Under the pieces are notes generated by a model. The model was not told where the DNA came from, did no database searches, and saw nothing but the letters and a program-made list of their open reading frames with translations. A program made the position numbers and the translations under genes. A DNA stretch of 64,000 nucleotides from Cyprinodon diabolis (taxonomy: Eukaryota; Chordata; Actinopteri; Cyprinodontiformes; Cyprinodontidae). How positions within the stretch are numbered: the stretch's first letter is position 1; each line of letters begins with the position of its first letter. Where the stretch lies: contig CM060064.1 in NCBI GenBank assembly GCA_030533445.1, forward strand, positions 22,465,626 to 22,529,625. The letters run 5' to 3'. Shown piece by piece: positions 25,835-32,865 of this stretch.

Positions 25835-28800
25835 TAGGGGTGGAACGGTTTACAAAATCCACGGTTCGGTTCGGTATATGTTTATTGTTACACCGAAAAA
25901 TAAAAAAATTAATATAAAAATTAATGATTTTTTTTTTTATGAAAAAATTCAAAAAAATTAATGAATTGTAATTATTTTTAATGATCCGCGGAAACCCTGG
26001 ATCATTTCCGTATGTTTTGCTGCTTTGAATTTAATCATCTCGCGCATGCTCTCTACCAACTCCAAGGAACTCAGAGCGGAGCCGACGGGAGCCACAGTGG
26101 GGGCTGTAGGCTTTGCTTTGTGCAGCCGGTCTGGAGCGCAGCGGGGCGGAGCGGGGGTTGCTGACAGAGCATGTGGGATTTCGGGGTTAGCATGACATGT
26201 TGGTCATGTAGCTGTTAGCATAAGGGTTGTTACGATACTAAACTTTTCAACTCGATATCGATACTAAGAAAAATATTCGATACTCAATACCATTTTCGAT
26301 ACCACAGGGATAAAAACAAAGACTATTAATGAACGAATATTTTCATTAATAAATAAAATACAATAAATAAATACAATAAAGGTTGTATGCTGTGCACAAT
26401 ATTAAGCAAGCTTGATAAAAAAACTTACAAAATTAATATTAAGTGTTCCTTCCTTGGCTATGCTTTGCAGACATAACAATGACACTAGCCAAACCGGTTA
26501 AGAAACAAAAATAATTCTCAGCAGCTGCACCTGTAACAGAAAAAGTCTGAAACTGAAAAGTGCACAGAATTATTCAATCACACAGTGTTCTGATAGTGCA
26601 TTGTCCTCTATTCTGCACTTTAGATGAATGACTGCTTAGGTGCAACTGGTGGTGACACTGTATCGATACTTTTAAAAACGAGTATTTTATCCGGATACAA
26701 CGTTTCAGTATCAATACTTTTTTGAGTTTCGATACTTTTGACAACCCTAGTTAGCATAAACAAAACGTGTTGCACAATGCTTGCACACTGTTGCACTGTT
26801 ATCCACAACTTTCTTTCCGCCGTCATCGTAGGTCACTCTAAATGCAAACTGGTCCCATACAGCAGACCTATAAAGTGCTGCTGGCGCGTCTTCCAACTCC
26901 TGTTCTTTCCCACTCGCCATTCCGACACAATTCTCCACAACAACTGATTTTTTTCTGCTACACCCTAAGCTGCTTCGCTTCTTCTTCTTCTTGTTTACTA
27001 CTGGTGGTTGGCTTTGGTCGCAGTACCGCCACCTTCTGCTCTGGAGTGTAAACGCTTCGCCTATGAGAAAATGGAGCAGCGCATGAACCGAACGAAACAC
27101 ACGCGAATCGAACCGAGACAGTCGAACCGAACGGTTCGGACGGTTTTCATAAATCGTTCCATCCCTAAAATAAATATATATATATATATAAACCTTACAT
27201 TTTAATAAACCTTATGATCATAAAAGTAAGTTGGAAGTTGGAAGTTTTTTAAATGCATTAAGATGTTTGTGCTTAATCTGCCAGGTCCGACTCTTGGAGC
27301 TTCCTGTCTCAGGGTGATGCTGGAAAGCACCTTGCAAGAGAAAGCTTGGGTCACATGAACTTGACAGACTGGAAGAAATACTCAGGTACCCAGAAGATAC
27401 AGATACCCGGTCTTGCCCCAGAATTTTTAACCTCTAGTTCCCATTTCATTGAATTCAGTTTAATTATATAGCGCCATTTTACAACACGTCATCTTAAAGC
27501 ACTTTACGATTTAAGCAGATCATACAGTCAGATTGATTCAAAGTTTTCTAAGGAACACCAGCTGATTACATCGACTCATTGACTAGAATGCAATCCCTCA
27601 CACTAAGCATGCTTGTAGCAACAGTGGAGAGGAAAAACTCTATCTACACAGGAAGAAACCCCATCAGAAGCTTTTTGCAAATGCAACAGTAAGACTGGCA
27701 AAGTAAAAACATAGCGGTGTTGATTTTTGTTTGCAGGCTCTGTTTCAACTTCAGATGATGAACCGACACCTTCTGATGACGATGGTGACGATGATGGACG
27801 TCCAATTAACAAAGACCAGCCTCATCTGCGATTTGAGATTACCAGCGATGATGGTTTCAGCGTGGAGGCAGACAGTGTTGAGGGTAAGCCTGAAATTGCA
27901 TTTTCTTTTCTGGTCCCTCCCCAGTTGTAATCCCTTTATATTCCCTGGATCCTCTATGCTCCATTTCTTCAGCGTTATTTTTTATTTTTTTTTTTTAACA
28001 GCAGAGGTTTATTTTGTCTTAATATGTTTTGAGTCACTGTCCTCTTGGAAGAACAACAGATAACCCTTTTTTCTTTTATTTTTTTGGTTTCCATCACTTG
28101 GTTCAAATGAGGACTCCTAGAGTGTGTACTAGAGAATCAGTCCAATAACATTACTCACACAACATTGTTTATATGCTTTGGTCATGAGGCTTTTCCATGA
28201 AATTCTTTGTATTGTTCTGAATTACAGTAAATGTTGTTATTGTAATAAAACTTCACTACAGTGTCTGAGCAGACCAGATGTTCCCAGTTAAAGCCCTGTC
28301 TGCATCAGTTAAACAGCTGCATGTTATGCTCATGTAGAAGAGAAACGGCTGTTTTTCATGCTGCTCCATTTAAAACAAATGAATAACTTGGTATGGAGGC
28401 TTTAGGTTTTCTAAACCTCTTAAGCATAGAGGACAACAAAGCTCTGACTATTCCTCTATATATTATATGTTTGGGTTTTTTTGTTTTTTTTTTATCATAC
28501 TCTAATGGTCTTTTTTTCCTTCCCTATTAGTGGCCTGGAAAGCAGTAATTGATGGTGTGCAGGAAGCCAGAGCAATCACAAGGCTCAGGCCTCTGGCTTT
28601 TCAGAAGATCACTGGCCCTCGTATGGCGGGACTGATCCACGATGCGGTGGTGTTTTTGCTGGAGCAGCTTGAGGGGGCTCACCGCTGTCAGCGTCATTCT
28701 TTCCGTTTCTTCAAACAGTTTAGCCAAGAAGAGGACTTGCCTGTGAATCCTACCGGCTGTGCCCGCTCTGAGCTTTATGTTAGGTATGAACCGTCCATCT

Positions 28801-31800
28801 ATAATTCGATCAACGTTCTTTGTTAACCTTCAACTCAAAACTATCAAAGCAAGTAATTTCTCCTTTAGGCATAAAGTGGCTTAAAAAGAAAAAAAAAAGT
28901 GTTTCTAACAGTATGAGAAAGACATTTCTATTTGAATTAAGTCACATTGAAATCGATTTCTGATTCATCTGAGCAGCATTACTCATCTATTAAAGTGAAA
29001 CAGCCTGTTGTTTCAAACTATGTTGTAATTTTCTGCAGAAAGACCTGCATGTGACGAACAGTTGTTTTCCTAACAGGCTCACCATGTTAACAAAGGTGGT
29101 TTATTTTTTTTTTATTCCTCCATGTTTTTACAGGAAGTCCACTTTCGACATATTCAACTTTCTGGCCTCTCAGCACAGACAGCTTCCTGACATCGGTCCA
29201 TATGATGATGAGGAAGATGATGTTTTTCTGAAGTCCACACGGTCAGGCCTTACTGTTAAATTTTCCCTTTTATTTTTCCTTCAAGGAAATTTTATACCTG
29301 CAGAAATGAAATTTGTTTTTCAAATATTTCACCTTTTAACGATCATTTGATGCTTGCATTTCCTAGAACCCAAAAGGAAATGTTTAGCTGTAAAACTATG
29401 TTTTGATTCTGGCTGACTCTCAAGAATGAGGACAGTTTATTCATTTTGCCATGTTTGATTTGGGTCTTGAAATGTATAATGTTCAAAGGGTTCAGTGTTA
29501 TTGATGATTTTGCTGACGTCAGAGTGATACTGTTCACTATACACAACATGACTCAATAACAAGATAAATAATTGGGAACTTTCTTTTTATATAAAGCCAC
29601 CATTGTGTTATAAAAAAATAAAAAAAACATTTCTCTCCAACGCTGAACCCAATTTCCAGACTCCTTTTTGGTCTAAACCTCACAATCGAAAATAATCAAG
29701 AGAAAATTGGCTCAGTTTAATCTCTGGCTGATTGCTTCCACGTTTTATAAAAGCAAGGCGGACAGAGCAGAGATGTAAACATATGGAGTTATTTCATCTG
29801 TTTTGCTCTCTCCCTCAGACGGGCTACCAGCTTGGAGCTGCCGATGGCCATGCGTTTCAGACACCTGGAACGGACCTCCAAGGAGGCAGTTGGAGTCTAC
29901 AGGTCAGCTACGTTTCTGTAAACACCACCTGTATTTACATGAAGGATATAGTATTGTGAGCTTTGCTGTTTGCAATAAAAGGTGCTCTCCAGGATAGAGG
30001 AAACACACTGCTAATTTAAGGTTAGACTGATTTGAGGTAACACCTGCCAACTTGTTTTTAACGAAACCAGATCCTTTTCTATAAAAAATAATAAAAACAA
30101 CTGTTATTCAGATGCTCACAACTGAATTCAAAGGTCAGATTATTGGTAGTTCCTCCATTTAAATCAGATGATAATGACAATGTTTGGTTTAAAGTTTGCT
30201 ATCAGTTAGGTAATCCTTTGTAAGTAGAATATGGGGGCTTTCAGGGCTGCATTAAACCAGTAAATTTTGCTGATCGTTCCAGTAGATGTCCTGTACAGCA
30301 AAGACTTTTTTTTTTTTTTTTGCTTTGTTGTTCTTACTTGTTGTTGTTTTTAGTTCATCGTGTCTATGTTTTTTGTTTTATCTTTGATTTACCAACAAAA
30401 AAACTTACAGTGACAAAATAAGCAATGCTTTATCAAAGCAGACATTCACTATACTTTGTAGAAATAATACTGAATGCAATTATTTAAATAAAATCAAATA
30501 TACCTGCATTACATAAACAAAGGAACAGAAGGATCCCAAATGTAGATGTATCAAAGACACGTCGCAATTAAGTTGAGAAGAAAGTGATTAACAACACTAT
30601 TCATTTTACATTTAATATAAAAACTGTTCCTACCCTTGGCTATCCTATATTCAAACCTGCCACATTTCCTCTGCTTTAAGTCGACCAGGCGGTTTCCCTG
30701 CTTATTCAGACCCTTGCTTCTGGTTTAAATACCGATACCTTCACTTCGATGCCGGTTCCTGAACGATACTTTTTTCGATACCAGCTTTATAAAATCAATT
30801 CGAAGAAAAAGAAAATTACACAACATAAAAAAGTACAAATCTTGAGTTTTATTTTAAGCTCTGATTTTTCCATTTACATTTTTCCTTTTACATAAAAAAA
30901 AAAAAATCAGTGTCTAATATTCACTGTTACATTGTGAGGACCTTTTTACTTAGCAGTTTTCCTTTAGAAAAATTACCATGTCTGACAAACAAGTCCGTTG
31001 AATGGGATCCTACTGACAGCACACCGCTGGTATGTGGGGGTCTGAGCGGCTCCGACAGAAATATTGGAAGGCAGGATGAACTGACTGCACTGTTTTCAGG
31101 TGGATTTTACCACTTAAAGACATGATAAAACTACTTTATTCCCACTGATCACAGCAAATATAGCTGCAAGGCAAATAAAGGATAGTGAAGCTCCGCCCAA
31201 CGCGCGTCAGACACACTTTTGCACCGCGCAGCCAGAGCTGCAAAGCTTCTTCAGCCGCGCGTCAGAGCTAACTGGTACAAGCAGCAAAAAGGAGGCAGCA
31301 GACGTGATTTTGCTGCTCTTGTTGCATCCAGTTTGAAAGCAGCATGATTCACTCCGCTCTGGCTTTGCACTACCCACGGGCTGCTGAGAGGAGGATGGTC
31401 GCACTGGCTGCGGTCCGCTCTTCTTGCAGTCAAACACCGGGAAACGTTCTTAAATTGTTTACGTGCACGATGTATTGCATTGCGCACTATTGGCATCAGT
31501 CTTAATAAAGTGAAGCCGCACTTTTGACCTGGGGGGCATTTTAAAGGGGTTCCACGACACTCGCAACCAATTTCACAACAGATACACATGAACCCTGGCT
31601 GTAGGCGTGTCCACCTGTGTATTTTTCCTAGATGACGCAATCACGTTAAGTGTTACAGCCAATCACCGAAACTTGGTAGCGAAAGACGAGGCATGTTTCG
31701 ATACTCTGTAGAACCGAAGCATTTAGGTCGGTACCATAAAAGAACCAAAGTTCGGTACCCAGCCCTAGATCTGCGTCAGTTTGAAGGATGTAATCTTCAA

Positions 31801-32865
31801 AACTGTCAACAGATTTTAAAATAAGAGTCTAGAGATCTACGGGTTCTTTTTAAAGCTGAAATAAAAGCATACATATTCATAACAGAAGTGCTTCATGCAA
31901 GACTGCTGTAGTTGTCCTGCACTTTAATTAAAACGCAAAACAATAATTACAGTCTGCTTTTCATCCAGACTAAAGTACTTTTTGATGTGGATATATATAT
32001 ATATATATATATATATAACATTCCTCAAACAGGAGATTTTACTGAGTAGCTAATCTGATTGATGATGGGTGCATTGCTTAACGGCTCTAGAAACTAGACT
32101 CAGGAAATGAGAAGCTTTGAAATGGAATGTAATGTCATATTTCATGCAGTCATGCAGTTTAGTCAGCCTTCTCAGAATAACTTTTTTTTATTTTTGGCTT
32201 GAGGTCATGTTGTCATAATTTTCTGGGTTGTGGAAAAATCTTCAGCAGAAGGACATCAAGTTATTGATATTATGTACCAGAATGACTGTTTATCCAACAA
32301 ACAGATTCATTTTCCTGCAGAATGCAATCTAATTATCATATTTTTTATTTTTCTCTGGTCTGGTCGACTATGTCAATGTAGGTCAGCGATTCATGGACGC
32401 GGCCTCTTCTGCAAAAGGAACATTGAAGCTGGGGAGATGGTCATTGAGTATGCTGGCATCGTCATCCGCTCAGTACTCACAGACAAAAGAGAAAAGTACT
32501 ATGACGGCAAGGTAAGCTGACTCTGAGCGCTGTCAGTCTGTACAGTCCATACGTGCAGCCTAATGTGCCGATTATATCCTTGCTCTCAGGGTATCGGCTG
32601 CTACATGTTCCGCATCGACGACTTTGACGTAGTGGACGCTACCATGCATGGCAACGCAGCCAGGTTCATCAACCACTCCTGCGAACCAAACTGTTACTCG
32701 CGAGTGATCAACGTGGAAGGCCGAAAACATATTGTCATCTTCGCACTAAGAAAAATCTACCGGGGCGAGGAACTCACCTACGACTACAAGTTCCCCATCG
32801 AAGATGCCAGCAACAAGCTCAACTGCAACTGCGGGGCCCGGCGATGCCGCCGCTTCCTCAACTGA
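1283..32865 (+). CDS. kmt2b: kmt2b, histone H3K4 methyltransferase (C-terminal 2456 residues, 32 exons)
   Basis: This is an MLL-family (COMPASS) nuclear enzyme that methylates histone H3 lysine 4. Exons read from splice sites and phases: 1283-1405, 1506-1692, 2847-3078, 3165-3232, 3333-3590, 3964-4070, 6028-6153, 7342-7455, 8808-8954, 9050-9142, 9218-9335, 9455-9568, 13362-13546, 13754-13855, 17399-17509, 17688-17764, 17913-18133, 18235-18338, 18415-18552, 18727-18885, 18961-19078, 19174-19252, 20613-20773, 21170-21337, 21442-24403, 27285-27385, 27737-27883, 28531-28783, 29134-29241, 29819-29902, 32382-32511, 32590-32865. The total is 7371 nt, in frame throughout. KMT2B rather than KMT2A is indicated by [16 protein letters not shown] before the [19 protein letters not shown] after it, and [11 protein letters not shown] and DDFDVVD in SET. 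Downstream igflr1 agrees with human KMT2B synteny. Upstream exons (AT-hooks, menin-binding region) lie outside the window. Teleosts can have two kmt2b copies, and I cannot say which this is. Confidence 0.95.
2134..2650. mobile_element. MITE with TACCGTATTTTCACGAC termini
   Basis: The left end TACCGTATTTTCACGAC followed by TATAAGGCGCAC is mirrored at the right end, where the reverse complement reads TACCGTATTTTCACGACC and continues with an imperfect match. The inverted repeats are about 30 bp and the element about 517 bp. It has no coding potential and is AT-rich with a palindromic character. It lies in the kmt2b intron between the pre-CXXC and CXXC exons. A related but diverged element is at 19352-19879. 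Confidence 0.8.
2847..3232 (+). CDS. kmt2b: kmt2b CXXC zinc-finger exons
   Basis: The two exons (2847-3078 and 3165-3232) encode the CXXC domain, which in this family binds unmethylated CpG DNA. Visible zinc ligands are CGICKGC, then CGKCINC, then CC just before the exon junction. The KFGG motif, which precedes DNA-contacting residues in the family, is present ([16 protein letters not shown]). The upstream exon also encodes a Ser/Asp-rich lead-in. The second exon begins by completing a Val codon and continues [15 protein letters not shown], matching the KMT2B rather than the KMT2A continuation. In the visible protein the domain spans roughly residues 133-190. Confidence 0.95.
3333..6153 (+). 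CDS. kmt2b: kmt2b linker exons between CXXC and PHD1
   Basis: Exons 3333-3590, 3964-4070 and 6028-6153 encode a low-complexity, Ser/Asp/Arg-rich linker. The third ends in THKLRVDFK, the conserved strand that in MLL proteins leads straight into the E-D-C start of the PHD1 region. Phases are 1, 0 and 0 at the downstream junctions. The intron between the second and third exons (4071-6027) contains a 1.4-kb hAT-like insertion. The linker itself is poorly conserved in the family, so assignment rests on splice phase and on the flanking conserved blocks. Confidence 0.88.
4457..5869. mobile_element. Non-autonomous hAT-like element (TAGGGCTGCAAC termini)
   Basis: Inverted ends TAGGGCTGCAAC and GTTGCAGCCCTA are flanked by an exact 8-bp target duplication CTGCTAAC (4449-4456 and 5870-5877), the hallmark of hAT elements. 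Subterminal regions are rich in CGATT/AATCG inversions. The 1413-bp body encodes no recognisable transposase. It sits in kmt2b intron 6. Confidence 0.88.
6154..8807 (+). other. kmt2b introns around exon 7342-7455: no gene; CT and AT microsatellites
   Basis: The two introns show no coding potential. The second contains a CT repeat at about 8193-8225 and a short AT repeat at 8566-8584. I saw no transposon with clear ends. Confidence 0.6.
7342..9568 (+). CDS. kmt2b: kmt2b PHD1-PHD3 exons
   Basis: Exons 7342-7455, 8808-8954, 9050-9142, 9218-9335 and 9455-9568 encode three consecutive PHD fingers. PHD1 has VCFLCASKG, then [18 protein letters not shown]2 has [27 protein letters not shown] and [14 protein letters not shown]3 has [15 protein letters not shown], then [15 protein letters not shown]. 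In this family PHD3 reads H3K4me3 and contacts the CYP33 RRM; that function is inferred from homology. All cysteine and histidine ligands are present. These exons lie just upstream of a 3.8-kb intron filled by nested Tc1-like elements. Confidence 0.95.
10347..11949 (+). mobile_element. Tc1-like element (inner copy, apparently full length)
   Basis: Both ends read CAGTGGGGCAAAAAAGTATT inward, with inverted repeats of roughly 200 bp. The element is flanked by TA (10345-10346 and 11950-11951). It inserted into the transposase gene of the outer Tc1 element. A second copy in opposite orientation is at 13905-16475, and the two are very similar, suggesting recent activity. Confidence 0.95.
10712..11788 (+). 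CDS. Tc1/mariner-family transposase, 358 aa, open but with Glu-to-Asp at the third catalytic position
   Basis: This would be a cut-and-paste transposase. The frame is open from [14 protein letters not shown] to the stop at 11788 with no frameshift. N-terminal residues 1-55 form the first paired-like helix-turn-helix, followed by a GRPR-like hook (RSGAP) and a second HTH (residues about 70-115). The catalytic core has [13 protein letters not shown] (first Asp) and [11 protein letters not shown] (second Asp). At the expected DD34E position it reads NPIDNLW instead of NPIENLW; the related copy at 14122-14466 retains Glu. The C-terminus runs into the 3' inverted repeat. Length is close to the usual 340 aa. 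It is presumably transcribed only as part of kmt2b intron 12. Confidence 0.93.
   Translation: MAKTRELSKDTRNKIIDLHQAGKSESAIGKQLGVRKSTVGSIIRKWKTYKTTDNLPRSGAPHKIPTRGVKMITRTVSKNPRTTRGDLVNDLQRAGTKVTKATISNTLRRQGLKSCSARRVPLLKPVHVKARLKFAREHLDDPDDDWENIIWSDETKIELFGKNCTRRVWRRENAELHPKNTIPTVKHGGGNIMLWGCFSAKGPGRLIRVKERMNGAMYRHILSENLLPSARALKMKRGWVFQHDNDPKHTARVTKEWLCKKHLKVLEWPSQSPDLNPIDNLWRELKVRVAQRQPQNITALEEICMEEWAKIPATVCENLVKTYRKRLISVIANKGYITKYSDELLLLTKYLFSTIFCK
12590..13361 (+). other. kmt2b intron 12, 3' part: no gene seen
   Basis: Unique-looking AT-rich intron leads to the acceptor before exon 13362. There are no recognisable repeats with ends and no coding potential. Confidence 0.6.
13362..18133 (+). 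CDS. kmt2b: kmt2b bromodomain-like region exons
   Basis: Exons 13362-13546, 13754-13855, 17399-17509, 17688-17764 and 17913-18133. The first completes PHD3 ([18 protein letters not shown], then C-x2-C-type ligands) and starts the helical region between PHD3 and the ePHD that corresponds to the atypical bromodomain of MLL1/2. The segment [14 protein letters not shown] and the HVYAQWQER motif match KMT2B/KMT2A positions just after it. The last exon ends at a GC rather than GT donor in the only phase that keeps the frame (see findings). Exons 13 and 14 are bracketed by inverted Tc1-like copies. Confidence 0.9.
14418..15370. mobile_element. Non-autonomous hAT-like element (TAGGGCTGGGCGAT termini)
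   Basis: Ends TAGGGCTGGGCGATAT and (inverted) ATTATCGCCCAGCCCTA are flanked by an exact 8-bp duplication ATTGTCAT (14410-14417 and 15371-15378). Subterminal sequence is rich in ATCGATATCGAT. It retains a BED-finger coding relic on the minus strand. It inserted into the antisense Tc1-like element, so this is the youngest layer here. Confidence 0.92.
14844..15239 (-). pseudogene. BED zinc-finger relic of an hAT transposase
   Basis: The frame contains [16 protein letters not shown] followed by [20 protein letters not shown]. This is the aromatic-rich start and C-x2-C pair of a BED finger, the N-terminal DNA-binding domain of hAT transposases and ZBED proteins. The expected His ligands and all of the catalytic domain are missing: after NTINF the frame runs into a homopolymer. 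It is a remnant inside the hAT-like element at 14418-15370. Confidence 0.7.
16478..17398 (+). other. kmt2b intron 14, 3' part: no gene seen
   Basis: No repeat with clear termini and no coding potential. Several short open frames have no family resemblance. Confidence 0.55.
18134..18234 (+). other. kmt2b: Candidate GC-AG intron of kmt2b
   Basis: The upstream exon needs to leave one base (G) so that the next exon reads G-K-R-G-R-L-S in the conserved ePHD frame. No GT in the plausible range gives that phase. AAAG followed by GCAACC at 18133/18134 does, and the acceptor TTGTTGCAG at 18234 has a good pyrimidine tract. The resulting intron is 101 nt. Confidence 0.6.
18235..18885 (+). CDS. kmt2b: kmt2b extended PHD (ePHD) exons
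   Basis: Exons 18235-18338, 18415-18552 and 18727-18885 encode the extended PHD: a CSLCQKYGD zinc pair, the block [35 protein letters not shown], then [22 protein letters not shown] and KKVYCHKH. Order and spacing match the KMT2A/KMT2B ePHD, visible residues roughly 805-925. Introns here are short (about 76-175 nt), unlike the transposon-filled introns upstream. All three exon junctions inside the domain are phase 0 with GT-AG borders. The intron that precedes the first exon is the GC-AG candidate. Confidence 0.95.
18961..20773 (+). CDS. kmt2b: kmt2b FYRN-domain exons
   Basis: Exons 18961-19078, 19174-19252 and 20613-20773. They encode [19 protein letters not shown], the short I-x-I-x-x-L strand, and [18 protein letters not shown], the FYRN motif (visible residues about 975-1040). 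In MLL proteins FYRN pairs with FYRC to hold the two Taspase1-cleaved halves together. The last exon ends with a conserved TIAHSP motif. The intron between the last two exons (19253-20612) contains a MITE at 19352-19879 and two homopolymer runs. Confidence 0.94.
19352..19879. mobile_element. MITE related to the element at 2134-2650
   Basis: The left end GCCGTATATTTCGGACTATA and the right end (inverted: CTACCCTACTTTCCAGACTATAA) form imperfect inverted repeats that share the GTATTTTC..GACTATA theme of the 2134 element. There is no coding potential. It lies in the kmt2b intron between FYRN exons. Confidence 0.6.
19880..20612 (+). other. kmt2b intron remainder: no gene; poly-T and poly-A runs
   Basis: A T run near 20080-20094 and an A run of about 20 near 20247-20268. 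Otherwise nothing recognisable before the acceptor at 20612. Confidence 0.6.
21170..24403 (+). CDS. kmt2b: kmt2b long disordered exon with Taspase1 cleavage site
   Basis: Exon 21170-21337 and the very large exon 21442-24403 (2962 nt) encode a Ser/Pro/Thr-rich region. The key landmark is [13 protein letters not shown]: a Taspase1 consensus Q-x-D/G-x-D-D, with the scissile bond between codons 22281-22283 and 22284-22286 (visible residues Asp1384/Gly1385). Just upstream, an acidic stretch plus NFSRTVVS aligns with the equivalent MLL block. Near the end come a conserved [14 protein letters not shown] element, a Lys-rich basic patch, a Pro run and [16 protein letters not shown], which human KMT2B also has before FYRC. 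The donor is GTGAGT after two bases of a Gly codon. Confidence 0.95.
22275..22295 (+). other. kmt2b: Taspase1 cleavage site in kmt2b
   Basis: Codons for Q-L-D-G-I-D-D lie at 22275-22295, and cleavage is expected between D and G. This matches the second MLL1 site (QLDGVDD type). The first MLL1 site (QVDGADD type) has no counterpart at the expected upstream position, which agrees with KMT2B having one site. Cleavage itself is inferred from the family. Confidence 0.85.
24404..25392 (+). other. kmt2b intron after the large exon: no gene seen
   Basis: AT-rich intron. A short TA repeat lies at about 25353-25374. No transposon ends or coding potential were recognised. Confidence 0.6.
25393..25662. 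mobile_element. Short MITE with ACACAGGGTTCC termini
   Basis: ACAGGGTTCCCGTGGGTCC on the left is answered on the right by GGAACCCTGTGTG, its inverted form. The interior repeats the phrase GTCTTAAA / GGCATTAAAAAGTC. It is about 270 bp and non-coding. Its right end abuts a TG/TA microsatellite. Confidence 0.55.
25660..25830. repeat. TG then TA microsatellite
   Basis: About 36 bases of TG are followed by about 130 bases of TA interspersed with AATATAATATAAT units. It lies in a kmt2b intron. Confidence 0.95.
26222..26749. mobile_element. Nested hAT-like MITE (AGGGTTGT termini)
   Basis: Inverted ends AAGGGTTGTTACGATACT and (inverted) TAGGGTTGTCAAAAGTATCG are flanked by an exact 8-bp duplication GTTAGCAT (26214-26221 and 26750-26757). 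The interior carries ATCGATACT-type repeats and is non-coding. It inserted into the BED-finger region of the surrounding element. Confidence 0.9.
26750..27100 (-). pseudogene. BED zinc-finger relic of an hAT transposase, interrupted
   Basis: The frame reads [16 protein letters not shown] and then [13 protein letters not shown], the aromatic start and Cys pair of a BED finger, before hitting the nested MITE. Beyond the MITE (26221 downward) the frame continues with TNMSC then a stop, so the His ligands and catalytic domain are lost. There is no sign of a functional product. Confidence 0.7.
27285..29902 (+). CDS. kmt2b: kmt2b FYRC and WIN-motif exons
   Basis: Exons 27285-27385, 27737-27883, 28531-28783, 29134-29241 and 29819-29902. 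They encode an acidic Asp-rich run, then [18 protein letters not shown] (start of FYRC), a [12 protein letters not shown] helix and [15 protein letters not shown]. The WIN motif is [11 protein letters not shown]; its Arg, codon 28764-28766, is expected to insert into WDR5. Next come [16 protein letters not shown] and the pre-SET segment [19 protein letters not shown] differs from the human KMT2B version around the Arg (C-A-R-S-E rather than A-A-R-A-E), but the Arg is retained. Confidence 0.95.
27453..27695. repeat. Dispersed teleost repeat (copy 1)
   Basis: The segment begins TTTAATTATATAGCGCCATT and ends with GGAGAGGAAAAACTC plus a CAGGAAGAAACC phrase. The inverted form of its 3' part (GAGTTTTTCCTCTCCACTGT) recurs at about 36360-36400. 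This pattern is common between and within teleost genes. I cannot assign a superfamily. Confidence 0.6.
27884..28530 (+). other. kmt2b intron: no gene seen
   Basis: T-rich intron with no repeats that have visible ends. Confidence 0.6.
29903..30724 (+). other. kmt2b intron, first part: no gene seen
   Basis: AT-rich with an uninterrupted T run near 30307-30321. No element ends or coding potential. Confidence 0.55.
30725..31768. mobile_element. Probable hAT-like element fragment (TAGGGCTGGGTACCGAA terminus)
   Basis: The right end, read inverted, is TAGGGCTGGGTACCGAAC, similar to the termini of the other hAT-like elements in this window. The left end contains ATACCGATACC and CGATACC phrases but lacks the terminal TAGGG, so it may be degraded. 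The interior is GC-richer than the surrounding intron and non-coding. Confidence 0.5.
31769..32381 (+). other. kmt2b intron, last part: no gene; AT repeat
   Basis: A TA repeat lies at about 31990-32017. Otherwise plain intron up to the acceptor AATGTAG at 32381. Confidence 0.55.
32382..32865 (+). CDS. kmt2b: kmt2b SET and post-SET exons
   Basis: The last two coding exons (32382-32511 and 32590-32865) encode the catalytic SET domain. Visible elements are the [14 protein letters not shown]-binding loop, the NHSCEPN motif (starting near visible residue 2393), ELTYDY with the catalytic Tyr, and post-SET C-x-C with a downstream Cys (CNCGARRC) that together bind zinc. The protein ends CRRFLN followed by TGA at 32863-32865. 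SET residues match the KMT2B form ([21 protein letters not shown]). Nothing catalytic is missing, so the enzyme should be active. Confidence 0.98.

Larger units (their letters stand above)
25835..27167 (-). mobile_element. hAT-like element (TAGGGGTGGAACGGTT termini) with a nested MITE
   Basis: The left end TAGGGGTGGAACGGTT and the right end (inverted: TAGGGATGGAACGATTT) form near-matching inverted repeats. Subterminal GAACCGAAC/GGTTCGGTTCGG phrases are present at both ends. A BED-finger relic on the minus strand supports hAT origin. I could not find a clean 8-bp target duplication, partly because the left flank is a TA array. It is interrupted by a second element at 26222-26749. Confidence 0.75.

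Noticed and set aside
25641..25952. YIYIYI-type frames here and at 34662-34926, 53578-53811, 54961-55149 and 61679-62009
   Set aside because: Translations of TA/TG microsatellites.
1283..32865. Identity as kmt2a (MLL1)
   Set aside because: The pre-CXXC block, the CXXC continuation and several SET residues match KMT2B, and the downstream neighbour is igflr1 as for human KMT2B.
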